Shown: piece after piece, positions 25,817 through 35,049 of the stretch
How the letters are laid out: the number at the start of each line of letters is the position of its first letter
Numbering within the stretch: the stretch's first letter is position 1
Assembly: GCF_934424005.1 (NCBI RefSeq)
Contig: NZ_CAKRXI010000018.1
Coordinates: 1 to 58,947, forward strand
Length of the DNA: 58,947 bases
Source of the DNA: an uncultured Blautia sp.
Lineage (GTDB): Bacteria > Bacillota > Clostridia > Lachnospirales > Lachnospiraceae
Direction: 5' to 3'
Notes under the pieces: model-generated
Databases searched by the model: none
Told to the model about the DNA's origin: nothing
The model's input: only the letters and a program-made list of their open reading frames with translations
Translations under genes and position numbers: made by a program

Positions 25817-28800
25817 AAGACACCATGAAAACACAAAAAAGATTATGGATCGCATTGATTGCGTTTGGTTTATTTGCCATCATATTTTGCAGGTGGGTAT
25901 ATGTTAAGGATACAGTCAGAGAAAACCTGAGTTTTAATGAAACTGTACACCTTGAGACATCACAAGCCTTTGAAAATGAAATTAAGACGGAAAGAATGAT
26001 ATTGCCTGATGAGTTCAGAGATCAACAATCACTCTTATTTAAAACAACACATACCCGTGTGGAGATTTTCCTTGATGGAAAAGAAATCTATCAGTATGGA
26101 GAAGATAAGAATGCCCCTGAGTTTATGAAATCACCGGGGTCCTGCTGGCATATAGTAGATATTCCGAAGAACAGCAGTGGAAAGACATTGGAATTAAGGA
26201 TTCTCCCGACATATCCAGGATATTATGGAAATGAACTTACAATTTCCTACGGAACAAGAGGAGAATGTGTATTACGAATTCTGAAGGACAGTTTTGGAAC
26301 ACTTCTTATCAGTTGTGGAATTTTGTTTGCCGGAATGATCAGTCTGATCTTGTTTTTATCTTGTATGAGAACAAAGAACAAGATGAAATTTGAGGTGAGA
26401 AATGAGATTTTACTTAATTTGGGGATTTTTTCATTGCTTATCGCGATATGGTCATTGAACCAGTGCGGATTTATGCAGTTCCTGGTTCCGGATGGAAGAA
26501 CTTTGTATTATATAGATTTCTTCTCATTTCTTCTTTTTCCGATACCATTCACTTTTTTGATTCATGATATCTGCAAAAGTAAATATCGTAAGGGTGTGAT
26601 GTGTCTGTCGATCCTCTTTATGGTGAATATAGCGCTGGAAGTTATACTCCAGTGCGCAGGGATCATAGATATTTTTCAATTGCTGTCAGTTACTCATATA
26701 TTGATGATGTTTTCGGTAATTTACACTTTTATCATAATCCATTACGAAGCAGTAAAACTTGAGAATAGAGCTGCCCGTGAATTTAAATATCCAGTATATA
26801 TTATAATGACGTTTGGCGTGATGGAAATGCTCATGTATTATATTAGGGATTTTAAAAAGACATCGATTTTTCTTCCTTTGGGAACTCTGATATTTATTAT
26901 TTCTTTAATTTGGATCCAGGTGTACAGATTTTATGACCAGTATGTCCGAAAACAGAAACTGGTATATCTGCAGAAAATGGCTAATATGGATATGCTGACA
27001 GAAGCTATGAACAGAAATGCCTATGAAAATATGAGTAAATATCTGGATGAACAGGAAATTGAACTTAAGACGACAGGTGTAGTGTTGTTGGATGTAGATG
27101 ATCTGAAAGTGATCAATGACACGTACGGACACGAGAAAGGAGACGAAGCACTGAAACTGTGTTATCAATGTATTCGTCAGGCTTTTAAAAATGAAAAAAA
27201 CTGTTTTCGAATTGGCGGCGATGAGTTTGCATATGTGTACCACAGTGAGGAAAAAGATCAAATCCCGAGCTGTATATCTATACTTGATCGGAGCTTAAAA
27301 GAGAAAACTCGCGATTTTGTTTATCCGTTAAGTATTTCATCCGGATATGCGTACTACATACCTGACACAGATATTGATTTTAAAGATATTGTAAGACGAA
27401 GTGATACAATGTTATATCGTCAGAAACGAAGAAAGAAAGTTGTAAAGACTACAGAGTTCGAGAATTCTCTTTCTTATATGGAAAAACATTCTGCTGATGA
27501 TATGATCGACGAGGTGATCTTCAATGAGAAAAAGTATCAGGATATGCCATTGGATGAGCTTTGCAGGATGATCGATCTTATAAGTCCAACCTCAGATAAC
27601 TATCCGTATATTGTGGATTTTCGGACAGATTTTTATTATATTGCACCGCAGGCAATGGAAAGATTCTGTATCCCGAAGAATGCTTTTCACAAAGTTATGG
27701 AATATCACAGAGAATTTGTTTATGGACCAGATTATGAAAGTCTGAAGGATGAATTTAATGATCTGTTAAGTACAGAACGCTGCAGTCACAGCATGGAGTA
27801 TCGTTGGCTGGATCTGAAAAGAAGGCCTGTCTGGATCAAATGCAAAGGCTATCTGGTGCGGGACGATGAAATGAATCCTATTTATATGATTGGCTGTGTA
27901 AATGAGATCGGAGAAAAACAGAAAGCCGACAATATAAGTGGTCTTCTGGGAGAAGCGGGATTCCGGGAATATATAAATGAGCCGATTCCAAATTGGAAAA
28001 AGGGTTTTCTTTTGCGAATCGGAATTGATTATTTTAAAGAGATCAATGATAATTCCGGAATGGAATATGGCGATTTTATATTGAGAGAAACTGCAGCATG
28101 TATTTCAGAGTGTCTTTCAGAAAAACAAAGAGCATATAAACTGATGGGAGATGAATTCCTGATTCTGGATGTGACAACGGATGACAAAAAAGAAGCAGAT
28201 AAACTCTTCACAAAAATAAAGGATTCTATTGATGAATTTATTGAAGAGAATGATTTTGAAGTTTTGTTTACAATTTCGGGGGGAAGTTTGTCATTACATA
28301 GCTCAGAGAATATTGAGTATTCAAAAGTTATGAAATTGACAGATTTTGCGCTGAATGAAGCCAAGAAGAGAGGAAGAAACCGGTGTTATACTTTTGATGA
28401 AAAAGACTATGCTCTGTTTCTTAGAAAGAGAGAGATTGCTCAGGAACTGCGAGAATCCATAAGAATTGGGTGTCAGGGTTTTGTAGCATTCTTTCAGCCG
28501 GTATTTAAGGCGGAGAACGGAAAACTTAGTGGTGCAGAGGCTTTGATGCGTTTTTCTTCTAAAAAGTTTGGAATGGTATCACCAGCAGAATTTATTCCAA
28601 TTTTGGAAGAAACCGGTCTGATCATTCCAGTGGGACGATGGATGATGAAGGAAGCAATGGAAAAATGCAAACAGATCAGAACTGTAATCCCAGAGTTTAA
28701 AGTCAATATTAATATATCACAGGTACAGGTAGCAAAGTCAGAAGTAATTCTGGATCTTGTTGATGAAATAGAAAAATCTGGCCTATCAACAGAGGCAGTA

Positions 28801-29205
28801 AATATTGAACTGACAGAAAGCGTTTTGTTGGAGAATAATATAAATACGCAGCATTTCCTTAAAGAATTAAAGCGAATGAAAATCAAACTGGCGTTGGATG
28901 ATTTTGGTACGGGCTATTCCAATTTCCACTATCTGAGTGAGCTTAATCCTGAAATTATTAAAATCGACCGTACCTTTACTGCAAATGCTGTCGCAGATGA
29001 GAAAGAGTACTATCTGTTAAAGCAGTTCTGTGAGATGATTCACAGACTGGGACTGAAAATATGTATTGAAGGTGTCGAAAATGAAGAAGAATGGGCAAAG
29101 ATCAAAAAGCTTAAGCCAGAGTATGGACAGGGCTTTTATTGGGGAAAACCTTGTGAATATGATGATTTCATAAGGCAATTTGTTGATAAAGCTCAGAATA
29201 AATAA
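25813..29205 (+). CDS. Membrane GGDEF-PAS-GGDEF-EAL cyclic-di-GMP protein
   Basis: A 1130-residue signalling protein. A membrane anchor near 11-27 is followed by an extracytoplasmic domain to about 160 that resembles the 7TMR-DISM sensory fold, then about seven hydrophobic segments (165-365). An intact GGDEF at 468-472 is preceded by DVDDLKVINDTYGHEKGDEA, and no RxxD inhibitory site precedes it. A PAS-like region (about 590-700) leads to a degenerate second GGDEF (MGDEF at 778-782). A complete EAL domain has EAL at 909-911 and DDFGTGYS at 1029-1036. It may both make and break cyclic di-GMP. It overlaps dinB by ATGA, so it is co-translated with a translesion polymerase. Input signal unknown. 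Confidence 0.9.
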   Translation: MKDTMKTQKRLWIALIAFGLFAIIFCRWVYVKDTVRENLSFNETVHLETSQAFENEIKTERMILPDEFRDQQSLLFKTTHTRVEIFLDGKEIYQYGEDKNAPEFMKSPGSCWHIVDIPKNSSGKTLELRILPTYPGYYGNELTISYGTRGECVLRILKDSFGTLLISCGILFAGMISLILFLSCMRTKNKMKFEVRNEILLNLGIFSLLIAIWSLNQCGFMQFLVPDGRTLYYIDFFSFLLFPIPFTFLIHDICKSKYRKGVMCLSILFMVNIALEVILQCAGIIDIFQLLSVTHILMMFSVIYTFIIIHYEAVKLENRAAREFKYPVYIIMTFGVMEMLMYYIRDFKKTSIFLPLGTLIFIISLIWIQVYRFYDQYVRKQKLVYLQKMANMDMLTEAMNRNAYENMSKYLDEQEIELKTTGVVLLDVDDLKVINDTYGHEKGDEALKLCYQCIRQAFKNEKNCFRIGGDEFAYVYHSEEKDQIPSCISILDRSLKEKTRDFVYPLSISSGYAYYIPDTDIDFKDIVRRSDTMLYRQKRRKKVVKTTEFENSLSYMEKHSADDMIDEVIFNEKKYQDMPLDELCRMIDLISPTSDNYPYIVDFRTDFYYIAPQAMERFCIPKNAFHKVMEYHREFVYGPDYESLKDEFNDLLSTERCSHSMEYRWLDLKRRPVWIKCKGYLVRDDEMNPIYMIGCVNEIGEKQKADNISGLLGEAGFREYINEPIPNWKKGFLLRIGIDYFKEINDNSGMEYGDFILRETAACISECLSEKQRAYKLMGDEFLILDVTTDDKKEADKLFTKIKDSIDEFIEENDFEVLFTISGGSLSLHSSENIEYSKVMKLTDFALNEAKKRGRNRCYTFDEKDYALFLRKREIAQELRESIRIGCQGFVAFFQPVFKAENGKLSGAEALMRFSSKKFGMVSPAEFIPILEETGLIIPVGRWMMKEAMEKCKQIRTVIPEFKVNINISQVQVAKSEVILDLVDEIEKSGLSTEAVNIELTESVLLENNINTQHFLKELKRMKIKLALDDFGTGYSNFHYLSELNPEIIKIDRTFTANAVADEKEYYLLKQFCEMIHRLGLKICIEGVENEEEWAKIKKLKPEYGQGFYWGKPCEYDDFIRQFVDKAQNK

Positions 29206-29291
29206 CTTGTATATTAAATTTTTGGTTACTTTTCCATGATTCTATGGTAAACTATCAATGCATATTAAATTTAATGGAGGGAAACTCGAGT

Positions 29292-30812
29292 ATGAGCAAA
29301 AAAAAGGGAGATGGTCTGAAGTCATTTAACAAGGGATTCCAGGTGCCGGATACCTACATTATCATCTTTTTTGTAGTAGTTATCGCGGCAGTTATGACAT
29401 TCCTTGTGCCGAAGGGCTATTATGAAACACAAGACGTTACGTATATGATGAATGGTGTTGAGAAAACCCGTACTGTAATCAAGGACGGTAGTTTCCAGTA
29501 TCTCAGAGATGATGCAGGAAAGGTTGTAACAGAAGGCGTTGCACTTTTCAGTGGAGATGGTGGTACAGGATTTTTTAACTACATGTACAATGGAATTGTA
29601 AATAGTTCTGCTATTGAGATCATTGCGTTTCTTATGATCGTTGGTGGTGCATTTGGAATTATGATCCGTACCGGTGCGATCGAAGCTGGTCTGATCGGAC
29701 TGATTCGTAAAGCAAAAGGAGCAGAGAAACTACTGATACCGGTACTCTTTGTACTGTTTTCTCTTGGCGGTGCTGTTTTTGGAATGGGAGAGGAAGCACT
29801 TCCATTTACCATGATCCTTTGTCCGCTGTTTGTTGCAGTAGGATATGATACAGTTATTGCAGTCCTGGTCACATATGTTGCAACACAGATTGGTTTCGGT
29901 TCATCCTGGATGAATCCATTTTCTGTAGGTATTGCACAGGGTATCGCTGGTATCGATGTATTTTCTGGTGCAGGCTTCCGTATGGTGATGTGGGTTGTTT
30001 TCACAGCACTTGGTTGTGGAATGACTATTTTCTATGCAGCTAAAGTAAAGAAAAATCCAAGAATTTCTATTGCATATGAGTCAGATCAGTATTTCCGTGA
30101 TCAGAACGAAAAAACAGGCATCGATGAAGGTCATTCTTTTGGTATTGGACATATTTTAGTTCTTCTGACACTGGTTGCTACAGTAATCTGGGTAATCTGG
30201 GGTGTTATGACAAAAGGCTATTACATGCCTGAAATTGCAACACAGTTCTTTATCATGGGAATCGTTTCTGGTGTGATCGGAGTTATCTTTAAGCTCAATG
30301 ATATGAGAATGAACGACATTGCCAGCTCCTTCAAAGATGGTGCAAAAGATCTGATCGGTGCAGCACTTGTTGTTGCTATGGCACAGGGTATCATGCAGGT
30401 TCTTGGTGGTTCTGACCCGACTACACCAACGGTTATCAACACGATCATGTATAATATTGCAAACGCACTTTCAGGAGTTTCTGGTGCAGTTGCAGCTGTA
30501 CTTATGTATCTGTTCCAGTCTGTATTTAACTTCTTTGTTGTTTCCGGAACAGGACAGGCTGCAATTACAATGCCGATCATGGCTCCGCTTTCCGATCTGT
30601 TAGGTGTTTCACGTCAGACTTCTGTAGTTGCATTCCAGCTGGGTGATGCATTTACAAACCTGATCGTTCCGACATCCGGATGTCTGATCGGTTCTCTGGC
30701 TATTGCAAAGATCGAATGGTCCAACTGGATCAAATTTATGTGGAAATTCCTTGGCGTACTGATGATCGGTGCTATTATAACAGTACTGATCGCTGTAGGT
30801 ATTGGATTCTAA
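29292..30812 (+). CDS. YfcC/DcuC-family permease
   Basis: A 506-residue membrane transporter with about twelve segments, of the YfcC family within the C4-dicarboxylate/basic amino acid carrier superfamily. Conserved glycine-rich repeats include GAFGIMIRTGAIEAGL and a late VVSGTGQAAITMPIMAPLSD. ATG at 29292 is preferred, with GGAGGG 10 bases upstream; a longer frame begins at 29244. The isoaspartyl dipeptidase gene follows after 29 bases, so the cargo may be a peptide, an aspartyl compound or an amino acid. Family members are poorly characterised and no substrate can be fixed. Confidence 0.85.
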   Translation: MSKKKGDGLKSFNKGFQVPDTYIIIFFVVVIAAVMTFLVPKGYYETQDVTYMMNGVEKTRTVIKDGSFQYLRDDAGKVVTEGVALFSGDGGTGFFNYMYNGIVNSSAIEIIAFLMIVGGAFGIMIRTGAIEAGLIGLIRKAKGAEKLLIPVLFVLFSLGGAVFGMGEEALPFTMILCPLFVAVGYDTVIAVLVTYVATQIGFGSSWMNPFSVGIAQGIAGIDVFSGAGFRMVMWVVFTALGCGMTIFYAAKVKKNPRISIAYESDQYFRDQNEKTGIDEGHSFGIGHILVLLTLVATVIWVIWGVMTKGYYMPEIATQFFIMGIVSGVIGVIFKLNDMRMNDIASSFKDGAKDLIGAALVVAMAQGIMQVLGGSDPTTPTVINTIMYNIANALSGVSGAVAAVLMYLFQSVFNFFVVSGTGQAAITMPIMAPLSDLLGVSRQTSVVAFQLGDAFTNLIVPTSGCLIGSLAIAKIEWSNWIKFMWKFLGVLMIGAIITVLIAVGIGF

Positions 30813-30841
30813 GCAGGCATTTTTAAATTGAGAGTGAAATT

Positions 30842-31993
30842 ATGATGAAGTTAATTCAGAATATCGATGTATATGCACCTCAGCATCTTGGTAAAAAAGA
30901 TGTACTTACGATCAATGACAAGATTGTAAAGATCGCAGATGCAGGTACAATATCAGCAGATGGAATTCTTGCTGATGCAACAGTGGTTGATGGCAGCAGC
31001 CTGACCCTGACACCAGGCTTTATTGACAGTCATGTTCATGTACTTGGCGGCGGCGGCGAAGGTGGATTCGCAAACCGTACCCCGGAAGCAACACTGGAAG
31101 GACTCACTAAATTCGGAGTAACTACAGTAGTCGGCTGTCTTGGGACAGATGGAATCGGACGTGATATGTGTTCACTCGTTGCCAAGACCAAAGGGTTGAA
31201 CGAACAGGGGATGTCAGCCTACTGTTATACAGGCAGCTATCAGATACCGGTTCACACATTGACCGACAGTATAACAAAAGACATTATGATGATTCAGGAA
31301 ATCATCGGAACTGGAGAGATTGCCATTTCAGATCATCGTTCCTCACAGCCTACATTTGAAGAATTTGCGCGTGTTGTTGCAGACACCAGACTTGGCGGGG
31401 TGCTTTCCGGAAAAGCAGGAGTTGTAAATGTTCACCTCGGTGACAGCCCACGATGTATGGATCTTATTGAGCGTGTTATCGATGAGACAGAAATACCAGC
31501 TTCACAGCTTCTTCCAACGCATGTCAATCGCAATGAAATGCTCTTCTGTAAGGCAATCGAGTATGCTTTAAAGGGTGGGGCAGTTGACTTTACCGGAAAT
31601 GAAGATATCGATTACTGGGAGACAATCTGTGATGAGGTACGTGTGTGCAAAGGTATGAAGCGTATGCTTGAAGCAGGTGTAAATCCAAACAGGATGACGA
31701 TTTCTTCTGATGGACAGGGCAGTCTTCCTATGTACAGTAAAGATGGAGAATTTCTTGGAATGGGAGTTGGACAGTCCAGCTGTCTTTTGAAAGAAGTCAA
31801 AGAATGTGTGTTTAAAGCGGATATCCCGTTGGAGATCGCACTTTCTACGATCACATCCAATCCGGCAGAAATCCTTCGCCTTAAGGGAAAAGGAAAGATT
31901 GAAGAGGGCTATGATGCGGATCTTTGTATCCTGGATCAGGACCTGCAGCTTGTTGAGGTAATCGCAAGAGGCAAAACAGTGTATACGAAATAG
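30842..31993 (+). CDS. iadA: Isoaspartyl dipeptidase (beta-aspartyl peptidase)
   Basis: A 383-residue zinc amidohydrolase of peptidase family M38 that cleaves beta-aspartyl dipeptides arising from damaged proteins. DSHVHVLGGGGEGGF gives the first metal-binding histidines and the family-specific glycine-rich turn. A GEIAISDHRS segment supplies the loop that, in IadA, carries catalytic residues. Late TISSDGQGS supplies the Asp for water activation. The length matches IadA. It is transcribed with the YfcC permease and closed by a strong terminator, suggesting a peptide uptake and breakdown pair. Confidence 0.92.
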   Translation: MMKLIQNIDVYAPQHLGKKDVLTINDKIVKIADAGTISADGILADATVVDGSSLTLTPGFIDSHVHVLGGGGEGGFANRTPEATLEGLTKFGVTTVVGCLGTDGIGRDMCSLVAKTKGLNEQGMSAYCYTGSYQIPVHTLTDSITKDIMMIQEIIGTGEIAISDHRSSQPTFEEFARVVADTRLGGVLSGKAGVVNVHLGDSPRCMDLIERVIDETEIPASQLLPTHVNRNEMLFCKAIEYALKGGAVDFTGNEDIDYWETICDEVRVCKGMKRMLEAGVNPNRMTISSDGQGSLPMYSKDGEFLGMGVGQSSCLLKEVKECVFKADIPLEIALSTITSNPAEILRLKGKGKIEEGYDADLCILDQDLQLVEVIARGKTVYTK

Positions 31994-31999
31994 AATCAG

Positions 32000-32043
32000 A
32001 AATATCCGGTATCAGGAATCGAGCGTTCCATACCGGATATTTT
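32000..32043 (+). terminator. Intrinsic terminator after iadA
   Basis: AAATATCCGGTAT and ATACCGGATATTT form a long stem with an inner GGAA/TTCC pairing and a short T tract. Confidence 0.82.
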
Positions 32044-32079
32044 ACTAGCTTGAATTATGGTAAATGGGGGAGGAAAATC

Positions 32080-33114
32080 ATGCTGACTTATACATATGTT
32101 TCAAAGGGGAATTTTAAATTAATGGAAAAACCAAAACCGGTGCTCCTGCATGAGCGGGATGCCATTGTAAAGGTAACACTTGCGAGCATCTGTTCAAGTG
32201 ACCTGCATATTAAACACGGAAGTGTTCCGCGTGCAGTCCCGGGAATTACCGTTGGCCATGAGATGGTAGGTATTGTTGAGTCAGTCGGTTCTAAGGTGAC
32301 TCATGTAAAACCTGGAGACCGGGTGACTGTAAATGTAGAAACCTTTTGCGGAGAATGTTTCTTCTGCAAGAAAGGCTATGTAAACAATTGTACAGACGAG
32401 AATGGCGGCTGGGCACTTGGCTGTCGTATCGATGGGGGACAGGCAGAATATGTCCGTGTTCCTTTTGCAGATCAGGGATTGAATAGAATTCCGGATGGTG
32501 TCACTGACAGACAGGCTTTACTGGTAGGAGATGTTCTTGCCACCGGCTATTGGGCAGCACGTATTTCCGAGATCACAGAGGAGGATACTGTACTGATCAT
32601 TGGAGCCGGTCCTACAGGAATATGTACTTTGCTCAGTGTTATGCTGAAAAATCCAGCGAATATCATTATATGCGAAAAGGACGAAACTCGTATTCAGTTT
32701 ATTAATGAGCATTATCCGGAGATTCATACTGTTTCACCAGAAGATTGTATGGAGTTTGTTAAAGCTAATAGTGAGCATGGTGGAGCAGATGTAGTTCTTG
32801 AAGTTGCCGGAGCAGAATCAACATTTAAACTGGCGTGGGAATGTGCCCGGCCAAATGCAATCGTGACAGTGGTTGCGCTTTATGACAAAGCGCAGACTTT
32901 ACCACTTCCGGATATGTATGGCAAAAATCTCACCTTTAAAACCGGTGGAGTGGATGGATGTGATTGCGAAGAAACTCTGAAACTGATCGCAGAGGGCAAG
33001 ATAAATACAGAACCGCTGATCACACATACCTATCCACTAGACAGAATCGAAGAGGCATATGAACTGTTCGAAAACAAGAGAGACGGTGTGATCAAAGTCG
33101 CAGTGGAATGTTGA
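32080..33114 (+). CDS. Zinc-dependent medium-chain alcohol dehydrogenase
   Basis: A 344-residue medium-chain dehydrogenase/reductase. The catalytic zinc site is the Cys in ICSSDLH with GHEMVG, and the structural zinc Cys set is CGECFFCKKGYVNNC. The Rossmann loop is IGAGPTG. Such enzymes oxidise secondary alcohols, polyols or threonine with NAD(P). GGGGGAGG lies 7 bases before the ATG at 32080; the frame is open from 32050 but without a site. It begins directly after a terminator and is followed 28 bases later by an AEC transporter gene, probably one operon. The substrate is not evident. Confidence 0.87.
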   Translation: MLTYTYVSKGNFKLMEKPKPVLLHERDAIVKVTLASICSSDLHIKHGSVPRAVPGITVGHEMVGIVESVGSKVTHVKPGDRVTVNVETFCGECFFCKKGYVNNCTDENGGWALGCRIDGGQAEYVRVPFADQGLNRIPDGVTDRQALLVGDVLATGYWAARISEITEEDTVLIIGAGPTGICTLLSVMLKNPANIIICEKDETRIQFINEHYPEIHTVSPEDCMEFVKANSEHGGADVVLEVAGAESTFKLAWECARPNAIVTVVALYDKAQTLPLPDMYGKNLTFKTGGVDGCDCEETLKLIAEGKINTEPLITHTYPLDRIEEAYELFENKRDGVIKVAVEC

Positions 33115-33142
33115 AAGATCAGGAAAGAGAGGGGAAACAAAA

Positions 33143-34075
33143 GTGAGTTTGTTACAAGTAATTTTGCCTGTGATCATAATGCTCATAATTGGAATGATCT
33201 GCAGAGAGAAAGATCTGATAAGCCTGGATGGGATTGAAGGATTGCAGGCGTTGGTGATGAATTTTACACTTCCGATTTCATTGTTCTATACGTTTTATCG
33301 GGCTGGTATCGAGGCGGATACTGTGATATTTCCAATCACCTTTTTTGCAGTGACAGCTGGTGGAATCTTTGTAGGCAGGATTTTGTGTAAACTGATAAAA
33401 GAACAAGATGTTTATTTTCCATTTACGATGACAGGATATGAGGCGGGGATGCTGGGATATGCATTGTTTGGAATCCTGCTTGGGAATGATAAGATCACCC
33501 AGTTTGCATTGATGGATATTGGACATGTACTTGCTATTTTTACGGTGTATGTGGCAATGGTTAAAAGTGTAGGCGGCACTCATCAGACGGCAGGCGAAGC
33601 GATAAAAGGAATACTGTCAACACCGGTTCTTATTGGTATTGTGACTGGTGTTATATTCAGTATTACAGGTTTAGGCGGATGGATAGAGAATAGCAGTGCA
33701 GGTCCAGTTATCGGGGGTGTATGTGAATTTATAGCTGCTCCGACCAGTGCAGTGATTCTGGTGGTGATTGGATACCGTATGCATTTTATAGGGATCGAAT
33801 GGAAGAAAATTTCCAAAGTGATTATTATGCGTCTGATTCAGCAGGTGATCATGGCATTGGCTGTGTTTTCTTTGTTCCATGTGTTGGGAGGAATTTTTGC
33901 AGAGAAGCTTACATTGATCTCAGCAGTTATTATGATAATATTGCCGCCGCCTTTTGTACTTCCATTATATATCAATGAAACAGAGAAAAAAGAATTCTAT
34001 TCTTCTGCAATTTCAGTATATACGATGTTGTCCATTGTTGGTTTTATGTTATTGTCAGCAGTTGTTTTACGATAA
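33143..34075 (+). CDS. AEC-family transporter (first)
   Basis: A 310-residue membrane protein with about ten transmembrane segments of the auxin efflux carrier family, which in bacteria moves organic acids such as malate. It starts with GTG, preceded by GAGAGGGG at good spacing. An N-terminal FTLPISLFYTFYRAG and a late ILPPPFVLPLYI with the proline cluster are typical. It lies 28 bases after the alcohol dehydrogenase. A second, distinct member is at 37647. The cargo is unknown. Confidence 0.85.
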   Translation: MSLLQVILPVIIMLIIGMICREKDLISLDGIEGLQALVMNFTLPISLFYTFYRAGIEADTVIFPITFFAVTAGGIFVGRILCKLIKEQDVYFPFTMTGYEAGMLGYALFGILLGNDKITQFALMDIGHVLAIFTVYVAMVKSVGGTHQTAGEAIKGILSTPVLIGIVTGVIFSITGLGGWIENSSAGPVIGGVCEFIAAPTSAVILVVIGYRMHFIGIEWKKISKVIIMRLIQQVIMALAVFSLFHVLGGIFAEKLTLISAVIMIILPPPFVLPLYINETEKKEFYSSAISVYTMLSIVGFMLLSAVVLR

Positions 34076-34125
34076 AAACTTTTACAGATCATAAGTTAAA
34101 TACAAAAGAGGTTATTAACAGTTTT

Positions 34126-34269
34126 ATGGAATTCAGACTAATCAGATTAAACAGAAAAACAGTGGCAATTCAGGTGAATCCGGATTTGAGTATAACAGTG
34201 AGAGCTCCACGGTATGCTTCAAAAAGAGAGATAGACAGAATTAGCAGGAGTAACAGATGCAGCTATTGA
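34126..34269 (+). pseudogene. YgjP-like metallopeptidase fragment (N-terminus only)
   Basis: A 47-codon frame with ATG at 34126. Its first 40 residues resemble the start of YgjP/DUF45 (WLM-type) metallopeptidases: LIRLNRKTVAIQVNPDLSI, then VRAPRYASKREID. The catalytic HExxH region is absent, since the sequence changes at about 34237 into superoxide reductase in another frame. The closing RISRSNRCSY is read out of frame. This is the stump of a larger gene truncated by a deletion. Confidence 0.65.
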
Positions 34270-34510
34270 GAAGCACGTACCGGTATATACCATGGAAGGC
34301 AATCATGTTCATGTTGTAATCGGCGAGACTAAACATCCAATGATTGAAAAACATTTCATTGAGTGGATCACAGTAACCACTGACCAGGGCATTTACAGAA
34401 AGATTCTTGCACCGGAGCAGGAACCAATTGCAGATTTCTGGCTCAGTGATGGTGAGAAGCTAGAAGAAGTGTATGCATATTGCAACTTACACGGACTGTG
34501 GAAAAACTAA
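34238..34510 (+). pseudogene. Superoxide reductase (desulfoferrodoxin/neelaredoxin) lacking its N-terminus
   Basis: From 34238 the frame encodes ELAGVTDAAIEKHVPVYT, then the SOR domain with all five iron ligands: His in EKHVP, in KHPM and in KHFIEW, and Cys and His in CNLHGLW. An in-frame TAG immediately upstream (34232-34234) and loss of the N-terminal Cys4 desulforedoxin part show it has lost its start. The only ATG, at 34292, comes after the first iron His, so a product of 72 residues would lack one ligand. SOR normally reduces superoxide using electrons from rubredoxin, whose gene follows at 34559. Function is probably lost. Confidence 0.8.
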
Positions 34511-34558
34511 AAATAATTCACTTATATTGATGAATACAAACACGAGGAGGAATTAATC

Positions 34559-34717
34559 ATGAAATATGTATGTGATGTCTGTGGATGGGAATATGATGAG
34601 GCAGAAGGATATCCGGAAGGTGGTATTGCACCTGGAACAAAATGGGAAGACATTCCAGAAGATTTCGAATGTCCGTTATGTGGAGTAGGAAAAGACCAGT
34701 TCTCAGAAGCGGAATAA
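34559..34717 (+). CDS. Rubredoxin
   Basis: A 52-residue electron carrier. The two iron-binding Cys pairs are CDVCGW near residue 5 and [11 protein letters not shown] near residue 38, with the usual [14 protein letters not shown] and FECP spacing. GAGGAGG lies 8 bases before the ATG. It donates electrons to superoxide reductase or rubrerythrin in the anaerobe's oxygen defence. The partner just upstream is broken, but a complete terminator follows and the gene itself is intact. Confidence 0.95.
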   Translation: MKYVCDVCGWEYDEAEGYPEGGIAPGTKWEDIPEDFECPLCGVGKDQFSEAE

Positions 34718-34752
34718 AACGGCTGTACTATAATAAGAAAAGTCAGATGATC

Positions 34753-34789
34753 ACAGAGCATATGGAGAAATCCATATGCTCTGTTTTTT
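34753..34789 (+). terminator. Intrinsic terminator after rubredoxin
   Basis: ACAGAGCATATGGA and TCCATATGCTCTGT pair perfectly over 14 bp around GAAA, followed by T6. Confidence 0.93.
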
Positions 34790-35049
34790 GCTGTTATAAT
34801 AATTGAACTGCATTGTAAAAAAGTGTTATACTCCCATCTTTGACAGTTGTAAGGTAACAAAACGGCTAGTGAGAATCTATTTTGCTTTGTTTTTTTATAG
34901 AATTTTTTGGTGGAACAGATGTGAGAAAGCTTTTGTCGTGAAAACAGGTTTACAGATGAAGCCTTTCGGTATATGATTAAAAATCAGTAAAGAACGTTAT
35001 TTCAGATCATATAAAATGAGCTAGAAATTTACAGATAAATGGAGGATTC
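34790..35049 (+). promoter_or_regulatory. Promoter region of the SprT-like/dinB/Nudix operon
   Basis: This 260-base intergenic stretch holds two sigma-A-like promoters. P1: TTGAAC (34803-34808), 18 bases, TATACT (34827-34832). P2: TTTACA (34949-34954), 17 bases, TATGAT (34972-34977), whose first 12 bases TTTACAGATGAA equal those of the first dinB promoter. A T7 run near 34893 following a weak stem might end a short P1 transcript. TTTACAGAT also occurs at 35028. No canonical LexA box (GAAC-N4-GTTC) is seen. Confidence 0.55.

Noticed and set aside
34292..34510. An intact 72-residue superoxide reductase
   Set aside because: The ATG lies after the first iron-binding His and the N-terminal domain is missing, so it was called a pseudogene.
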